A DNA stretch of 40,165 nucleotides from Candidatus Accumulibacter meliphilus (lineage in GTDB: Bacteria; Pseudomonadota; Gammaproteobacteria; Burkholderiales; Rhodocyclaceae): NCBI GenBank assembly GCA_003332265.1, contig QPGA01000028.1, positions 4,109-44,273 on the forward strand, in the 5' to 3' direction. Under the pieces are notes generated by a model. It made no database searches and was not told the DNA's origin. It saw only the letters and a list, made by a program, of their open reading frames with translations. The stretch's first letter is position 1, and each line of letters opens with the position of its first letter. Positions 16,521 through 22,874 of the stretch are shown in pieces. Both the position numbers and the translations under genes were made by a program.

Positions 16521-19510
16521 AGCGCGCGACGCTGCAAACGCGGGCAGCGGTCGGCCGCGCCGACCTGTTGCGCGTCTATGCCGAACACGGCGAGCAGGCG
16601 CTCGAACTCGCGGCGCTGGCGCTCGGTTACGGGCGACAGCAGGCGATGGACACCATTCCCTGTACCGCTGCTACCGCCACCGCCTCAGGCGTGCGCGCCA
16701 CCATCATCTCAGGCCCACCCCCACTCCCCGAGCGCCCGCCAACCCTGCCCGCCGCGCGTTTCTTCCACGTCACCGAGCACTTGCAATCCGACCCGCCGCC
16801 GGGAGCCGGCCCCGAGGCACCCGACTGGCTGGCGCGCGCCCGCGCACTCGCCGACGACACCTGCCCGGCTCCGGGTTCGGTGCGCTTCCCCGCGCGCCAG
16901 CCGCTGACCCGCTGGTCGCGCCTATGGCCCTTCCTGCGCAGCGCGCTGGGGCAAACCGTCGCGTCGCGCCAACCCGATCTGCCGCGCCTGCTCGACCGCC
17001 TGACGCGCGGCGAGGTGCTGCGTGCGATCCCGATGCTCAGGCGCCACGGCTGGAGCCCGCGCATCGCCATCCTCTCCGACCACAGTCGGCAGACTGTCCC
17101 CTTTCACGGCGACTTCAGCGCACTCAACCACGCCATCGAACGGCGCCACGGCAAGCTCGGGCTTGAGCGGTACATCCTCCACGGCGAGCCCGGCACCCAG
17201 CCGCAGGTGCGCAAGCCCCTGCACAGCGCCACACAGCGCTGGCAGCTGCGGGCGGCCACGACGCCGCTGTTGATCCTCAGTGACCTCGGGCTGATCGACG
17301 GCGCCCCCGAAACGTTGCGCGGCTGGCAGCAATTCGGCGGCCGCCTGCGCAGCGCAGGGTGTCCGGCGCTGGTCCTCTGCCCCGTGCCCGCGCGCCTGCA
17401 CCCCGCCAGCCTGCAGCGCTACTTCGAGATCGTCGAATGGGACCGCCACAGCCCGCTGCGCCGCTCCCTGACGCAAGTCGCCAGCGATGCCGGCGCCACA
17501 GGCGGACAGGCGGAGCACTCAGCCGACAAACTGCTTAGCCTGCTCGCACCTGCAGTCCTCGTCGAACCAACGCTGCTGCGCGCCATTCGCCACCTGCTCC
17601 CGGCAAGGGAAGCCGACGTGCTCGCCGAGGCGCTGGCCTGGCAGCATCCCGACGTACAGTCCGGCGCGCTGGGCTTCCAGTTTGCCGGCGCCGCCGCAAT
17701 CGAGAAATACCAGCGCAAGTTCGCCGAGCTACCGCCGCCACAGCAGGAGGCTGCCGTCCGCCTGATCGTCACCCACCACGCCGGCCTGCCCGAATCGGTC
17801 CGCCTCGGCGAACTCGCTACCAGCCAGCGACTGGCGCCGCACTGCGCGCTCGCCCGCGACGCCCGGCTCGTCGAGCGCTGGCAGCACGACATCGCCAGGA
17901 CCGCGCTCGAACACCCCGACTCAGCAGCCCTGCAACAGTGGCTAAACCGCCATATCGGCCGCCAGACCGGCGCCATGTTCGCCGACAACGAGGCGCTGGC
18001 CGCACTCTGGGCGCTCGCGCAGCGCCAGCGGCTGACCGAGGGCGAAGTACTCGAACTGCCACCCGGAGTTCAGCAGCAGGAGGTGGCCTTCTTTCTCCGG
18101 CCCGAGCCGGCCCGCCATCCGGTCCGCTGCAGGCTGCGCCAGCGCGGCCAGGAGTTGCGACTCGAAGTGCTGACCGATGGCACCGATGGCACCGCAGCGG
18201 ACAACGCCAGCCCCTACGCCGAGCTGACGCTGGTCGACGGCGGCGTTTTCGTTCGCGTCACGCAGCTTGGCGAGGCCGCGTCAGACGGCAGCAACACCGA
18301 AGCCAGCGCCGGCGCCCCGCTGCGCTACATCGCCGCCGAGTCTTTGCCGCAGACCATCGCCCGGCTCGGACCCGACATCGAGCGCGTCGAACTGCGCAGC
18401 GAGCACCTCGAACTCTCCATCAGCGCGCTCACCAGGCCAGCGTGGGCGAAGGCGATCGGCCGCGACGCGCGCGGGCTGTTCGCCGAAGTGGACTGGCTGG
18501 AGCAGCGTTGCCGGCTCGACTGGCAGCCGCCGCAGCCGGGGCAGACCGAACAGTCCGAACAACGCGGGCAGTCCGGTCGCTGGACCAGCGAGCAGCCGCT
18601 CGGCGTCGATCGCTACGGACTGTTCGCCGAGATCGCCGTCGCCGGTGTCAGCCAGCGCTTCCGCTGGATGGCGCCTGGGCATTTCCTGATGGGTTCGCCA
18701 CCCGAAGAGCCGGAGCGCGAGGACGACGAAGTACAGCACGAAGTGAGGCTGAGCCGCGGCTTCTGGCTCGCCGACACCACCTGCACCCAGGCGCTGTGGC
18801 AGGCAGTGACCGGCGCCAACCCGAGCGAGTTCCAGGACGACGTTCGCAACCCGGTCGAGAACGTCAGCTGGAACGACGTGCAGACTTTCCTCAGCGAGCT
18901 GAACCGGCGCGTGCCGGGGCTGCAGGCGCGGCTGCCGAGCGAAGCGGAATGGGAATACGCCTGCCGCGCGGGGACGACAACGCCCTTTTCGTTCGGCGAC
19001 AAGATCACCCCGGAGCAGGTCAACTACAACGGCAACCAGCCCTACGCGGGCGCCGAAAAAGGCCTGTATCGGCAGAAGACGATGCCGGTCGGCTCCCTGC
19101 CGGCAAACCCCTGGGGGCTTTACGAAATGCACGGCAACGTCTGGGAGTGGTGCGCCGACTGGTATGGCGATTACCCCAGCACGCCGCAGGTCGATCCGAC
19201 TGGCCCGCAGACAGGCGACTCCCGCGTGTTGCGCGGCGGCTCGTGGTTCTACCTCGGCGGGTTCGCGCGTTGTGCCTTCCGCTTCGGTTACGTGCCCGAC
19301 GACCGCGGCCGGCACATCGGGTTCCGGTTCGCCCCAGGTCAAAGCGGGCCGGCGGAGCCGGCGGGGCGGGTTTCGGAGAAGTCGCTGGCGGAGCCGGCGA
19401 CTTTGCGGTCGGGGCCGGCGGAGCCGGCCCCGACCGCGCGGCTGGCTGGCAGCGGCGGTACGCCGCCAACGTTGACGGAACGTATCAAGCGCTGGTTCAA
19501 GGACCGATGA
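16517..19510 (+). CDS. Large conflict-system protein with C-terminal FGE/C-type-lectin domain, DGR target 1
   Basis: 997 residues from the ATG overlapping the MoxR stop; an upstream extension of this frame only reads the MoxR gene out of frame. Residues about 175-290 (AILSDHS, LLILSDLGLIDG, ALVLCPVP) resemble a Rossmann/vWA-like fold with a degenerate metal site, a tentative call. Residues about 290-700 are unassigned. Residues about 710-941 are an FGE-sulfatase (SUMF1/EgtB/PvdO) domain: RWMAPGHFLMGSPPEEP, RLPSEAEWEYACRAGT, WGLYEMHGNVWEWCADW and terminal IGFRFAPG. Residues about 899-941 are variable repeat VR1. The Gly/Pro/Ala-rich tail ends WFKDR. Inference: sensor or ligand-binding component whose surface is diversified; not a formylglycine-generating enzyme. 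Coupled downstream to the accessory gene by ATGA at 19507. Confidence 0.85.
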   Translation: MKRATLQTRAAVGRADLLRVYAEHGEQALELAALALGYGRQQAMDTIPCTAATATASGVRATIISGPPPLPERPPTLPAARFFHVTEHLQSDPPPGAGPEAPDWLARARALADDTCPAPGSVRFPARQPLTRWSRLWPFLRSALGQTVASRQPDLPRLLDRLTRGEVLRAIPMLRRHGWSPRIAILSDHSRQTVPFHGDFSALNHAIERRHGKLGLERYILHGEPGTQPQVRKPLHSATQRWQLRAATTPLLILSDLGLIDGAPETLRGWQQFGGRLRSAGCPALVLCPVPARLHPASLQRYFEIVEWDRHSPLRRSLTQVASDAGATGGQAEHSADKLLSLLAPAVLVEPTLLRAIRHLLPAREADVLAEALAWQHPDVQSGALGFQFAGAAAIEKYQRKFAELPPPQQEAAVRLIVTHHAGLPESVRLGELATSQRLAPHCALARDARLVERWQHDIARTALEHPDSAALQQWLNRHIGRQTGAMFADNEALAALWALAQRQRLTEGEVLELPPGVQQQEVAFFLRPEPARHPVRCRLRQRGQELRLEVLTDGTDGTAADNASPYAELTLVDGGVFVRVTQLGEAASDGSNTEASAGAPLRYIAAESLPQTIARLGPDIERVELRSEHLELSISALTRPAWAKAIGRDARGLFAEVDWLEQRCRLDWQPPQPGQTEQSEQRGQSGRWTSEQPLGVDRYGLFAEIAVAGVSQRFRWMAPGHFLMGSPPEEPEREDDEVQHEVRLSRGFWLADTTCTQALWQAVTGANPSEFQDDVRNPVENVSWNDVQTFLSELNRRVPGLQARLPSEAEWEYACRAGTTTPFSFGDKITPEQVNYNGNQPYAGAEKGLYRQKTMPVGSLPANPWGLYEMHGNVWEWCADWYGDYPSTPQVDPTGPQTGDSRVLRGGSWFYLGGFARCAFRFGYVPDDRGRHIGFRFAPGQSGPAEPAGRVSEKSLAEPATLRSGPAEPAPTARLAGSGGTPPTLTERIKRWFKDR
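19212..19337 (+). repeat. DGR variable repeat VR1
   Basis: 126 bases aligning without gaps to the template repeat at 20050-20175. By my count 20 of 21 substitutions fall on TR adenines (29 adenines available); the one exception is the third base of the AGG codon that became GGT. Flanking non-adenine positions, including the last 25 bases, are identical. Codons changed are mostly AAC in the TR, here Phe, Tyr, Leu, Gly, Asp and His, giving an aromatic-rich surface. Confidence 0.95.
19348..19362 (+). promoter_or_regulatory. Hairpin downstream of VR1
   Basis: GCCGGC-GGA-GCCGGC forms a 6-base stem with a 3-base loop, 10 bases after the end of VR1. The same hairpin at the same distance follows VR2 (21148-21162) and, one base further on, VR3 (22743-22757), but not the TR. 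In the BPP-1 phage DGR a small hairpin just downstream of VR stimulates homing; this is the likely counterpart. Confidence 0.6.
19405..19437 (+). repeat. Perfect 15-base stem hairpin in the FGE1 tail
   Basis: Left arm 19405-19419 and right arm 19423-19437 are perfectly complementary, with loop GGA. It contains the same GCCGGC-GGA-GCCGGC core as the VR hairpins. Only a partial version remains in gene 2. It lies inside coding sequence; no T-run follows, so it is not a standard terminator. Confidence 0.7.
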
Positions 19511-19932
19511 GATACCATTTCTTCACCATCGAAGCGCTGCAGCCAGCGACCGGCGAAGAAGCGCTGAACGCTTTCTGCGCCGGGCATCGCGTCGTCTCGG
19601 TCGACCGGCACTTCGTCGACCAGGGCGCGAGCAGTTATTGGAGCCTCTGCGTGGCGACCGTCGACGGCGCCGATCCCGCGCGCAGCGCGCCCCCATCGCA
19701 AGGCCTCGCCGATCACCTCCCAGCCCGCTCACTCCCCTCGCCCCTTGTGGGAGAGGGGTCGGGGGAGAGGGGAAATCCGACCATCGCCGACCAACACCAT
19801 GACGCACCGGGAGCGCTCACCTGCCAGGGTCTTGTTGCTACATCTGCACGTGGCCCTCTCCCCAACCCCTCTCCCGCGAGGGGCGAGGGGCTTTGTCAGC
19901 TGGACGCAACCGGCGCAGGCGGTCGAAAATGA
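19507..19932 (+). pseudogene. Truncated DGR accessory protein (HRDC-type), copy 1
   Basis: 141-codon frame starting in an ATGA overlap with FGE1. Residues 1 to about 58 (FFTIEALQPATGEEALNAFC, then HRVVSVDRHFVDQGASSYWS, LCVATVDG) match from memory the N-terminal part of the HRDC-domain accessory protein that lies between target gene and reverse transcriptase in many DGRs. After about codon 60 the frame runs into the REP pair at 19731-19890 and the rest is read-through. The HRDC domain is therefore missing. A second copy at 22875 is cut at the same place. It could make a short protein, but I treat it as a remnant. Confidence 0.7.
19731..19890. repeat. Inverted REP-like pair interrupting the accessory gene, copy A
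   Basis: Two GGGGAGAGGG-type palindromic arms (about 19731-19772 and 19852-19890) face each other across about 80 bases. Nearly the same structure and spacer lies at 23098-23259 in the second accessory gene. The solo element at 2617 shares the core. Confidence 0.75.
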
Positions 19933-19993
19933 CCTTGGCTGCGGCGCCGTGCGACGCGGACGCGAAACGCGGTGCCCGGGCTGCCCGAAACGC

Positions 19994-19999
19994 TACAAT
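19994..19999 (+). promoter_or_regulatory. Candidate -10 box for the TR transcript
   Basis: TACAAT lies about 50 bases before the TR. I see no good -35 box at the expected distance, so this is weak support for an independent template RNA promoter. Confidence 0.25.
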
Positions 20000-20049
20000 G
20001 CAGCCACCGGCCGGTTTTGTGGCAGGTGCAGCAGAAAGGGCGGTCATCG

Positions 20050-20175
20050 CAGGCGACTCCCGCGTGTTGCGCGGCGGCTCGTGGAACAACAACGGCAGGA
20101 ACGCGCGTTGTGCCAACCGCAACAGGAACGAGCCCGACAACCGCAACCAGAACATCGGGTTCCGGTTCGCCCCAG
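20050..20175 (+). repeat. DGR template repeat (TR)
   Basis: Non-coding-style copy of the VR with runs of AAC codons (29 adenines in 126 bases). It aligns without gaps to VR1 and VR2, and 37 of 39 combined differences are at TR adenines. It begins with the shared CAGGCGACTCCCGCG and ends with the shared GGTTCCGGTTCGCCCCAG; identity breaks right after. It is preceded by no FGE body, which shows it is a template rather than a gene end. Family knowledge: TR RNA is reverse transcribed with errors at A and the cDNA replaces the VR. Confidence 0.95.
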
Positions 20176-20317
20176 CTCAGGCGTCGCAAGTGGCGACTCT
20201 TGACCAGATGACCTTCCTGTCCGCCGCTTTGCGGCGGCAAAAAGCCAATGCCCTTCGGCAGGCTGGTAGGCGACGCGCCGAACGCCCGCCGAAGCGGCGC
20301 CTTGACGGAATCTGCTG
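20176..20317 (+). ncRNA. Putative 3' spacer of the DGR template RNA
   Basis: 142 bases between TR and the next gene with no coding sign but strong pairing potential: CCGCCGC-TTT-GCGGCGG at about 20219-20235, and CTTCGGC/GCCGAAG arms further on. In the BPP-1 DGR a spacer of roughly this length downstream of TR folds with the reverse transcriptase to prime cDNA. Assignment by position and structure only. Confidence 0.35.
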
Positions 20318-21235
20318 ATGCCCGGCATAACCCTCGACCCCGCTGTCGCCTTCTTCCCCGACCCTTTCCCGGAACCCTGGGCAAGCGACTGGGGCGAGGA
20401 TGACCTTGGCCTGTGGATGGGCATGACCCTCGGCGAAGTGCGCCAGGTCTTCCGCTGGATCGCGCCGGGCCGTTTCCTGATGGGCTCGCCACCCGAGGAG
20501 CCCGAGCGCGAGGAGCGCGAGGACCGCGAGGTTCAGCACGCAGTGAGGCTGAGCCGCGGCTTCTGGCTCGCCGACACCGTCTGCACCCAGGCGCTGTGGC
20601 AGGCGGTAACCGGCGCCAACCCGAGCCACTTCAAGGACGACGCGCGCAACCCGGTCGAGAGCGTCAGCTGGGACGACGTACAGGCCTTTCTCAGCGAACT
20701 GAACCGCCGTGTGCCGGCGCTGCAGGCGCGGCTGCCGAGCGAGGCCGAATGGGAATACGCCTGCCGCGCGGGGACGACAACCCCCTTCTCCTTCGGCGAC
20801 AACATCACCCCCGAGCAGGTCAACTACGACGGCAACCAACCCTACGCCGGTGGCGAAAAAGGCCTGTATCGGCAGAAGACAGTGCCGGCCGGCTCGCTGC
20901 CGGCAAACCCCTGGGGGCTTTATGAAATGCACGGCAACGTCTGGGAGTGGTGCGCCGACTGGGATGGCGATTACCCCAACACGCCGCAGGTCGATCCGAC
21001 TGGCCCGCAAACTGGCGGCTCCCGCGTGTTGCGCGGCGGCTCGTGGAACAGCTTGGGCAGGTACGCGCGTTGTGCCGACCGCCTCGGGAACGAGCCCGGC
21101 GTCCGCTACCGGGGCATCGGGTTCCGGTTCGCCCCAGGTCAAAGCGGGCCGGCGGAGCCGGCGGGGCGGGTTTCGGAGAAGTCGCTGGCGGAGCCGGCCC
21201 CGACCGCGCGGCTGGCCGGACAGCCGAGAAAATAG
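20318..21235 (+). CDS. FGE-domain protein, DGR target 2
   Basis: 305 residues. A short lead (about 1-44, LDPAVAFFPDPFPEPWASDW, ending MTLGEVRQVFRWIAPG) precedes one FGE-sulfatase/C-type-lectin-fold domain (about 45-272) nearly identical to that of the 997-residue protein: RFLMGSPPEEPEREEREDRE, RLPSEAEWEYACRAGT, MHGNVWEWCADW, IGFRFAPG. Residues about 232-274 are variable repeat VR2. The tail ends earlier than in gene 1 (ARLAGQPRK). No signal peptide, no N-terminal vWA-like region. The start has only a weak GACGGAA ribosome site. Inference: stand-alone binding module, perhaps a decoy or second sensor for the TIR-MoxR system, or a donor for gene conversion of gene 1. Confidence 0.85.
   Translation: MPGITLDPAVAFFPDPFPEPWASDWGEDDLGLWMGMTLGEVRQVFRWIAPGRFLMGSPPEEPEREEREDREVQHAVRLSRGFWLADTVCTQALWQAVTGANPSHFKDDARNPVESVSWDDVQAFLSELNRRVPALQARLPSEAEWEYACRAGTTTPFSFGDNITPEQVNYDGNQPYAGGEKGLYRQKTVPAGSLPANPWGLYEMHGNVWEWCADWDGDYPNTPQVDPTGPQTGGSRVLRGGSWNSLGRYARCADRLGNEPGVRYRGIGFRFAPGQSGPAEPAGRVSEKSLAEPAPTARLAGQPRK
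21012..21137 (+). repeat. DGR variable repeat VR2
   Basis: 126 bases aligning without gaps to the TR. By my count 17 of 18 substitutions are at TR adenines; the exception is the third base of one AAC that became TTG. Two changes lie in the left part (TR A at 20051 and 20056), so diversification reaches the left end of the repeat. VR2 differs from VR1 at most variable sites, so the two were diversified independently. Confidence 0.95.
21148..21162 (+). promoter_or_regulatory. Hairpin downstream of VR2
   Basis: GCCGGC-GGA-GCCGGC, 10 bases after VR2, identical to the one after VR1. Confidence 0.6.
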
Positions 21236-21665
21236 CGGAAATAGCGGAAATAGGGGACGCACCACGGTTCTCCCGAACCAGGATCGCGTTCATAAAGTGC
21301 AAAATCAAGGTCAAAGCCGTGTTCTATCCCGAATCGCACCAGAATGATCTCGTTCTCCAGCCGCGCCAGCGGATAGCGTTTCATCCATTCAACCACCAGA
21401 TCGTGCCGCATCTCGGGTTGATTGCGTGAACGAGCATCAGGCCATGGGTCAGGGCGGGAAGGGTCAAATCGGGCTTCGGGAACGGGGATCAGGTAAAGCT
21501 CACGCGAGACTCGAAAGATAACTTGGAAGGGCAGCGGAAGCTATGCCTATGGCCACCCTCGAGCGCGTTGCCTTGCCCTGGATTGCGTCGCTTCGCTCGC
21601 CATGACCGCTCGCGCCGTAGCCATGCCACCCGTTCGCCCGCGCCACGCCGCAGCCCTTCACACCG
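21236..21665. other. Intergenic stretch after FGE2
   Basis: The only recognisable content is the recC 5' copy at 21336-21547. I see nothing convincing in 21236-21335 or 21548-21665. Confidence 0.5.
21336..21547 (-). pseudogene. Displaced copy of the recC 5' end
   Basis: Same orientation as recC. It includes the leader, the TTG start region and about the first 44 codons, then stops abruptly at the codons for ENEIILV. One base is missing where recC reads CACGGCAAT, which shifts the frame between LMLVH and the LVVEWMKRYPLARLENEIIL part. The copy cannot encode RecC. It forms the right direct repeat flanking the island that begins upstream of recC. Confidence 0.85.
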
Positions 21666-21821
21666 TCACTGTTTGCTCTGCTCAGGCTCCAGCGGCGCCA
21701 CCGATGGCAGGCACAGGCGGCCGAATTCCCGCATCGTCACCTGATCCATCACGCGCGCTCCGTGCAGCCCCTTCGCGGTGTCGTGAACGGATTCAAGAAA
21801 TGCTGATTTCGTTCTCCGCAT
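21666..21821 (-). pseudogene. N-terminal fragment of a HigA-type antitoxin
   Basis: 51-residue minus-strand frame from ATG at 21821. FLESVHDTAKGLHGARVMDQ and TMREFGRLCLPSVAPLEPEQ match from memory the conserved N-terminal half of HigA-family XRE antitoxins. The helix-turn-helix that normally follows PEQ-I-RALRE is replaced by SKQ and a stop. It lies directly downstream of the parDE pair. Non-functional as a DNA-binding antitoxin. Confidence 0.65.
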
Positions 21822-21889
21822 CGCCATGCACCTCCATCAATTCCCTGGCACGATCAGCCGAATGGCCAAGACAGTAAGGCCCTGCCCCG

Positions 21890-22210
21890 CTACGCCTCGA
21901 ATCCCAACAGGCTCCACCAGTCGCTGGCCGCGTGCAGCACGCGCACGATGCTCACGCCGCCAGGGCGCGGCTCGTAGAACACCAGATGATTGTCGAAATC
22001 CCTGACCTGCCATTTGCGCATGCCCGCCAGGTCAGGATGCTTGAGCGTTACCGGTGCGCCCAGCATAGGCTGCCGCGCCAGGTCGGTGAAGCTGGCTTCG
22101 GCGCGGCTCAGGAAGCGTTCGGCCACCGCCAGCCCGGCGTTTTCGGCCAGATAGAGGAAGTGCTCCACCAAGTCGTGCCGCGCCGCCGCGCGCTTGGTGA
22201 CCGGCGGCAT
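21890..22210 (-). CDS. parE: ParE/RelE-family toxin
   Basis: 106 residues, usual for ParE. RAAARHDLVEHFLYLAENAG at the start and the terminal strand HLVFYEPRPGGVSIVRVLHA, ending in SDWWSLL, are typical ParE/RelE features. The ATG overlaps the antitoxin stop in ATGA. Family knowledge: ParE toxins inhibit gyrase; RelE relatives cut mRNA. Which activity applies cannot be told here. Intact, so this module could stabilise the region. Confidence 0.85.
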   Translation of the reverse strand: MPPVTKRAAARHDLVEHFLYLAENAGLAVAERFLSRAEASFTDLARQPMLGAPVTLKHPDLAGMRKWQVRDFDNHLVFYEPRPGGVSIVRVLHAASDWWSLLGFEA

Positions 22211-22470
22211 CAGCGCGGGTTCTTGCGCACTTCGACCTTAGCCAAGGCTTCCCTGCGGATCGCGCTCCAGTCCGCCGCGGTCAGTTCACTTTCAGCGCCA
22301 CTCAAGCCTTCCAACAGTTTCGCTTCGAGTTGTTCTTCGGCTTTGCGTTTCTCGTCGGCGCGGATCAGCTCGCACACATATTCGCTCACGCTGCTGTAAC
22401 GGCCTTGGGCAATCTGTCCATCCACGAACTGCTTCAAGGGGTCGGGCAGCGAAATATTCATGCTTTGCAT
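22210..22470 (-). CDS. parD: ParD-type antitoxin
   Basis: 86 residues from the ATG at 22470, chosen because AGGAGGT lies five bases upstream; a longer open frame extends to 22905 but has no family support. MNISLPDPLKQFVDGQIAQG and YSSVSEYVCELIRADEKRK are the ribbon-helix-helix and linker of ParD antitoxins. The C-terminal helix covers about residues 45-80. It is coupled to the toxin gene by ATGA. Confidence 0.87.
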   Translation of the reverse strand: MQSMNISLPDPLKQFVDGQIAQGRYSSVSEYVCELIRADEKRKAEEQLEAKLLEGLSGAESELTAADWSAIRREALAKVEVRKNPR

Positions 22471-22483
22471 GGCACACCTCCTT

Positions 22484-22502
22484 TTGCCACTTAAAGTGCC
22501 AC
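22484..22502. promoter_or_regulatory. Candidate operator of parDE
   Basis: TGCCACTTAAAGTGCCA is a near-perfect palindrome (CACTT-A-AAGTG core) just upstream of the parD ribosome site, the usual position for ParD autorepression. Confidence 0.45.
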
Positions 22503-22610
22503 AAACGACAGGAACTGGCAATAACTGCCATTTCATGGCGCTCTCGATCTTGATCTCGCTCGCGTATGCGCGGCAGCAGGCCAGGCATCGGTGCACCGCG
22601 CCCAGAGCTG

Positions 22611-22664
22611 GGCGATGGGATTGGCGACCGTCTGTAGTCGGATAACTGCCCTTCTCCTTGCCAG
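22611..22664. repeat. Dispersed short repeat, copy 2
   Basis: Matches 13953-14005. Its right end meets the truncated third FGE gene exactly where homology to VR begins, suggesting a recombination junction. Confidence 0.6.
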
Positions 22665-22665
22665 G

Positions 22666-22731
22666 TGTGCCAACCGCGGCAGGGATGAGCCCGACGAGCG
22701 CTACGTCAGCATCGGGTTCCGGTTCGCCCCA
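22666..22731 (+). repeat. Partial variable repeat VR3
   Basis: Aligns to the right half of the TR. Seven differences are at TR adenines and four are not (two of them in the CAG codon that became GTC). The excess of non-adenine changes fits a retired VR that is decaying normally. Confidence 0.75.
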
Positions 22732-22742
22732 CATCAAAGAGG

Positions 22743-22757
22743 GCCGGCGGAGCCGGC
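22743..22757 (+). promoter_or_regulatory. Hairpin downstream of VR3
   Basis: GCCGGC-GGA-GCCGGC, 11 bases after VR3 ends; the third copy of the post-VR hairpin. Confidence 0.5.
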
Positions 22758-22874
22758 GGGTCGCGTTGCGGAGAAGCCGCGGGCGGAGCCGGCGACTTTG
22801 CGGTCGGGGCCGGCCGGCCGCGGCGGTACGCCGCCGACGCTGAGGGAACATCTCAGGCGCCAGTTCAAGGACCG

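Larger units (their letters stand above)
18655..19397 (+). repeat. FGE-domain duplication, copy in gene 1
   Basis: About 740 bases coding the FGE domain and the start of the tail are nearly identical to 20446-21197, apart from a 9-base indel near the start and the hypervariable VR. This points to recent duplication or gene conversion. Confidence 0.85.
20446..21197 (+). repeat. FGE-domain duplication, copy in gene 2
   Basis: Partner of 18655-19397. Includes a 9-base insertion in the acidic EREEREDRE loop. Differences are few outside the VR. Confidence 0.85.

Noticed and set aside
20219-20240. GC-rich hairpin followed by AAAAA after the TR, as a terminator
   Set aside because: An A-run on the plus strand gives no U-tract after the stem in either direction, so it is not a standard intrinsic terminator. 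I keep it as RNA structure only.
19893-20318. Open frame reading through the TR that looks like an FGE C-terminus
   Set aside because: The part before the TR has no FGE body and no ribosome site, and the part after it is unrelated. The similarity is the template repeat itself, so I call it non-coding.
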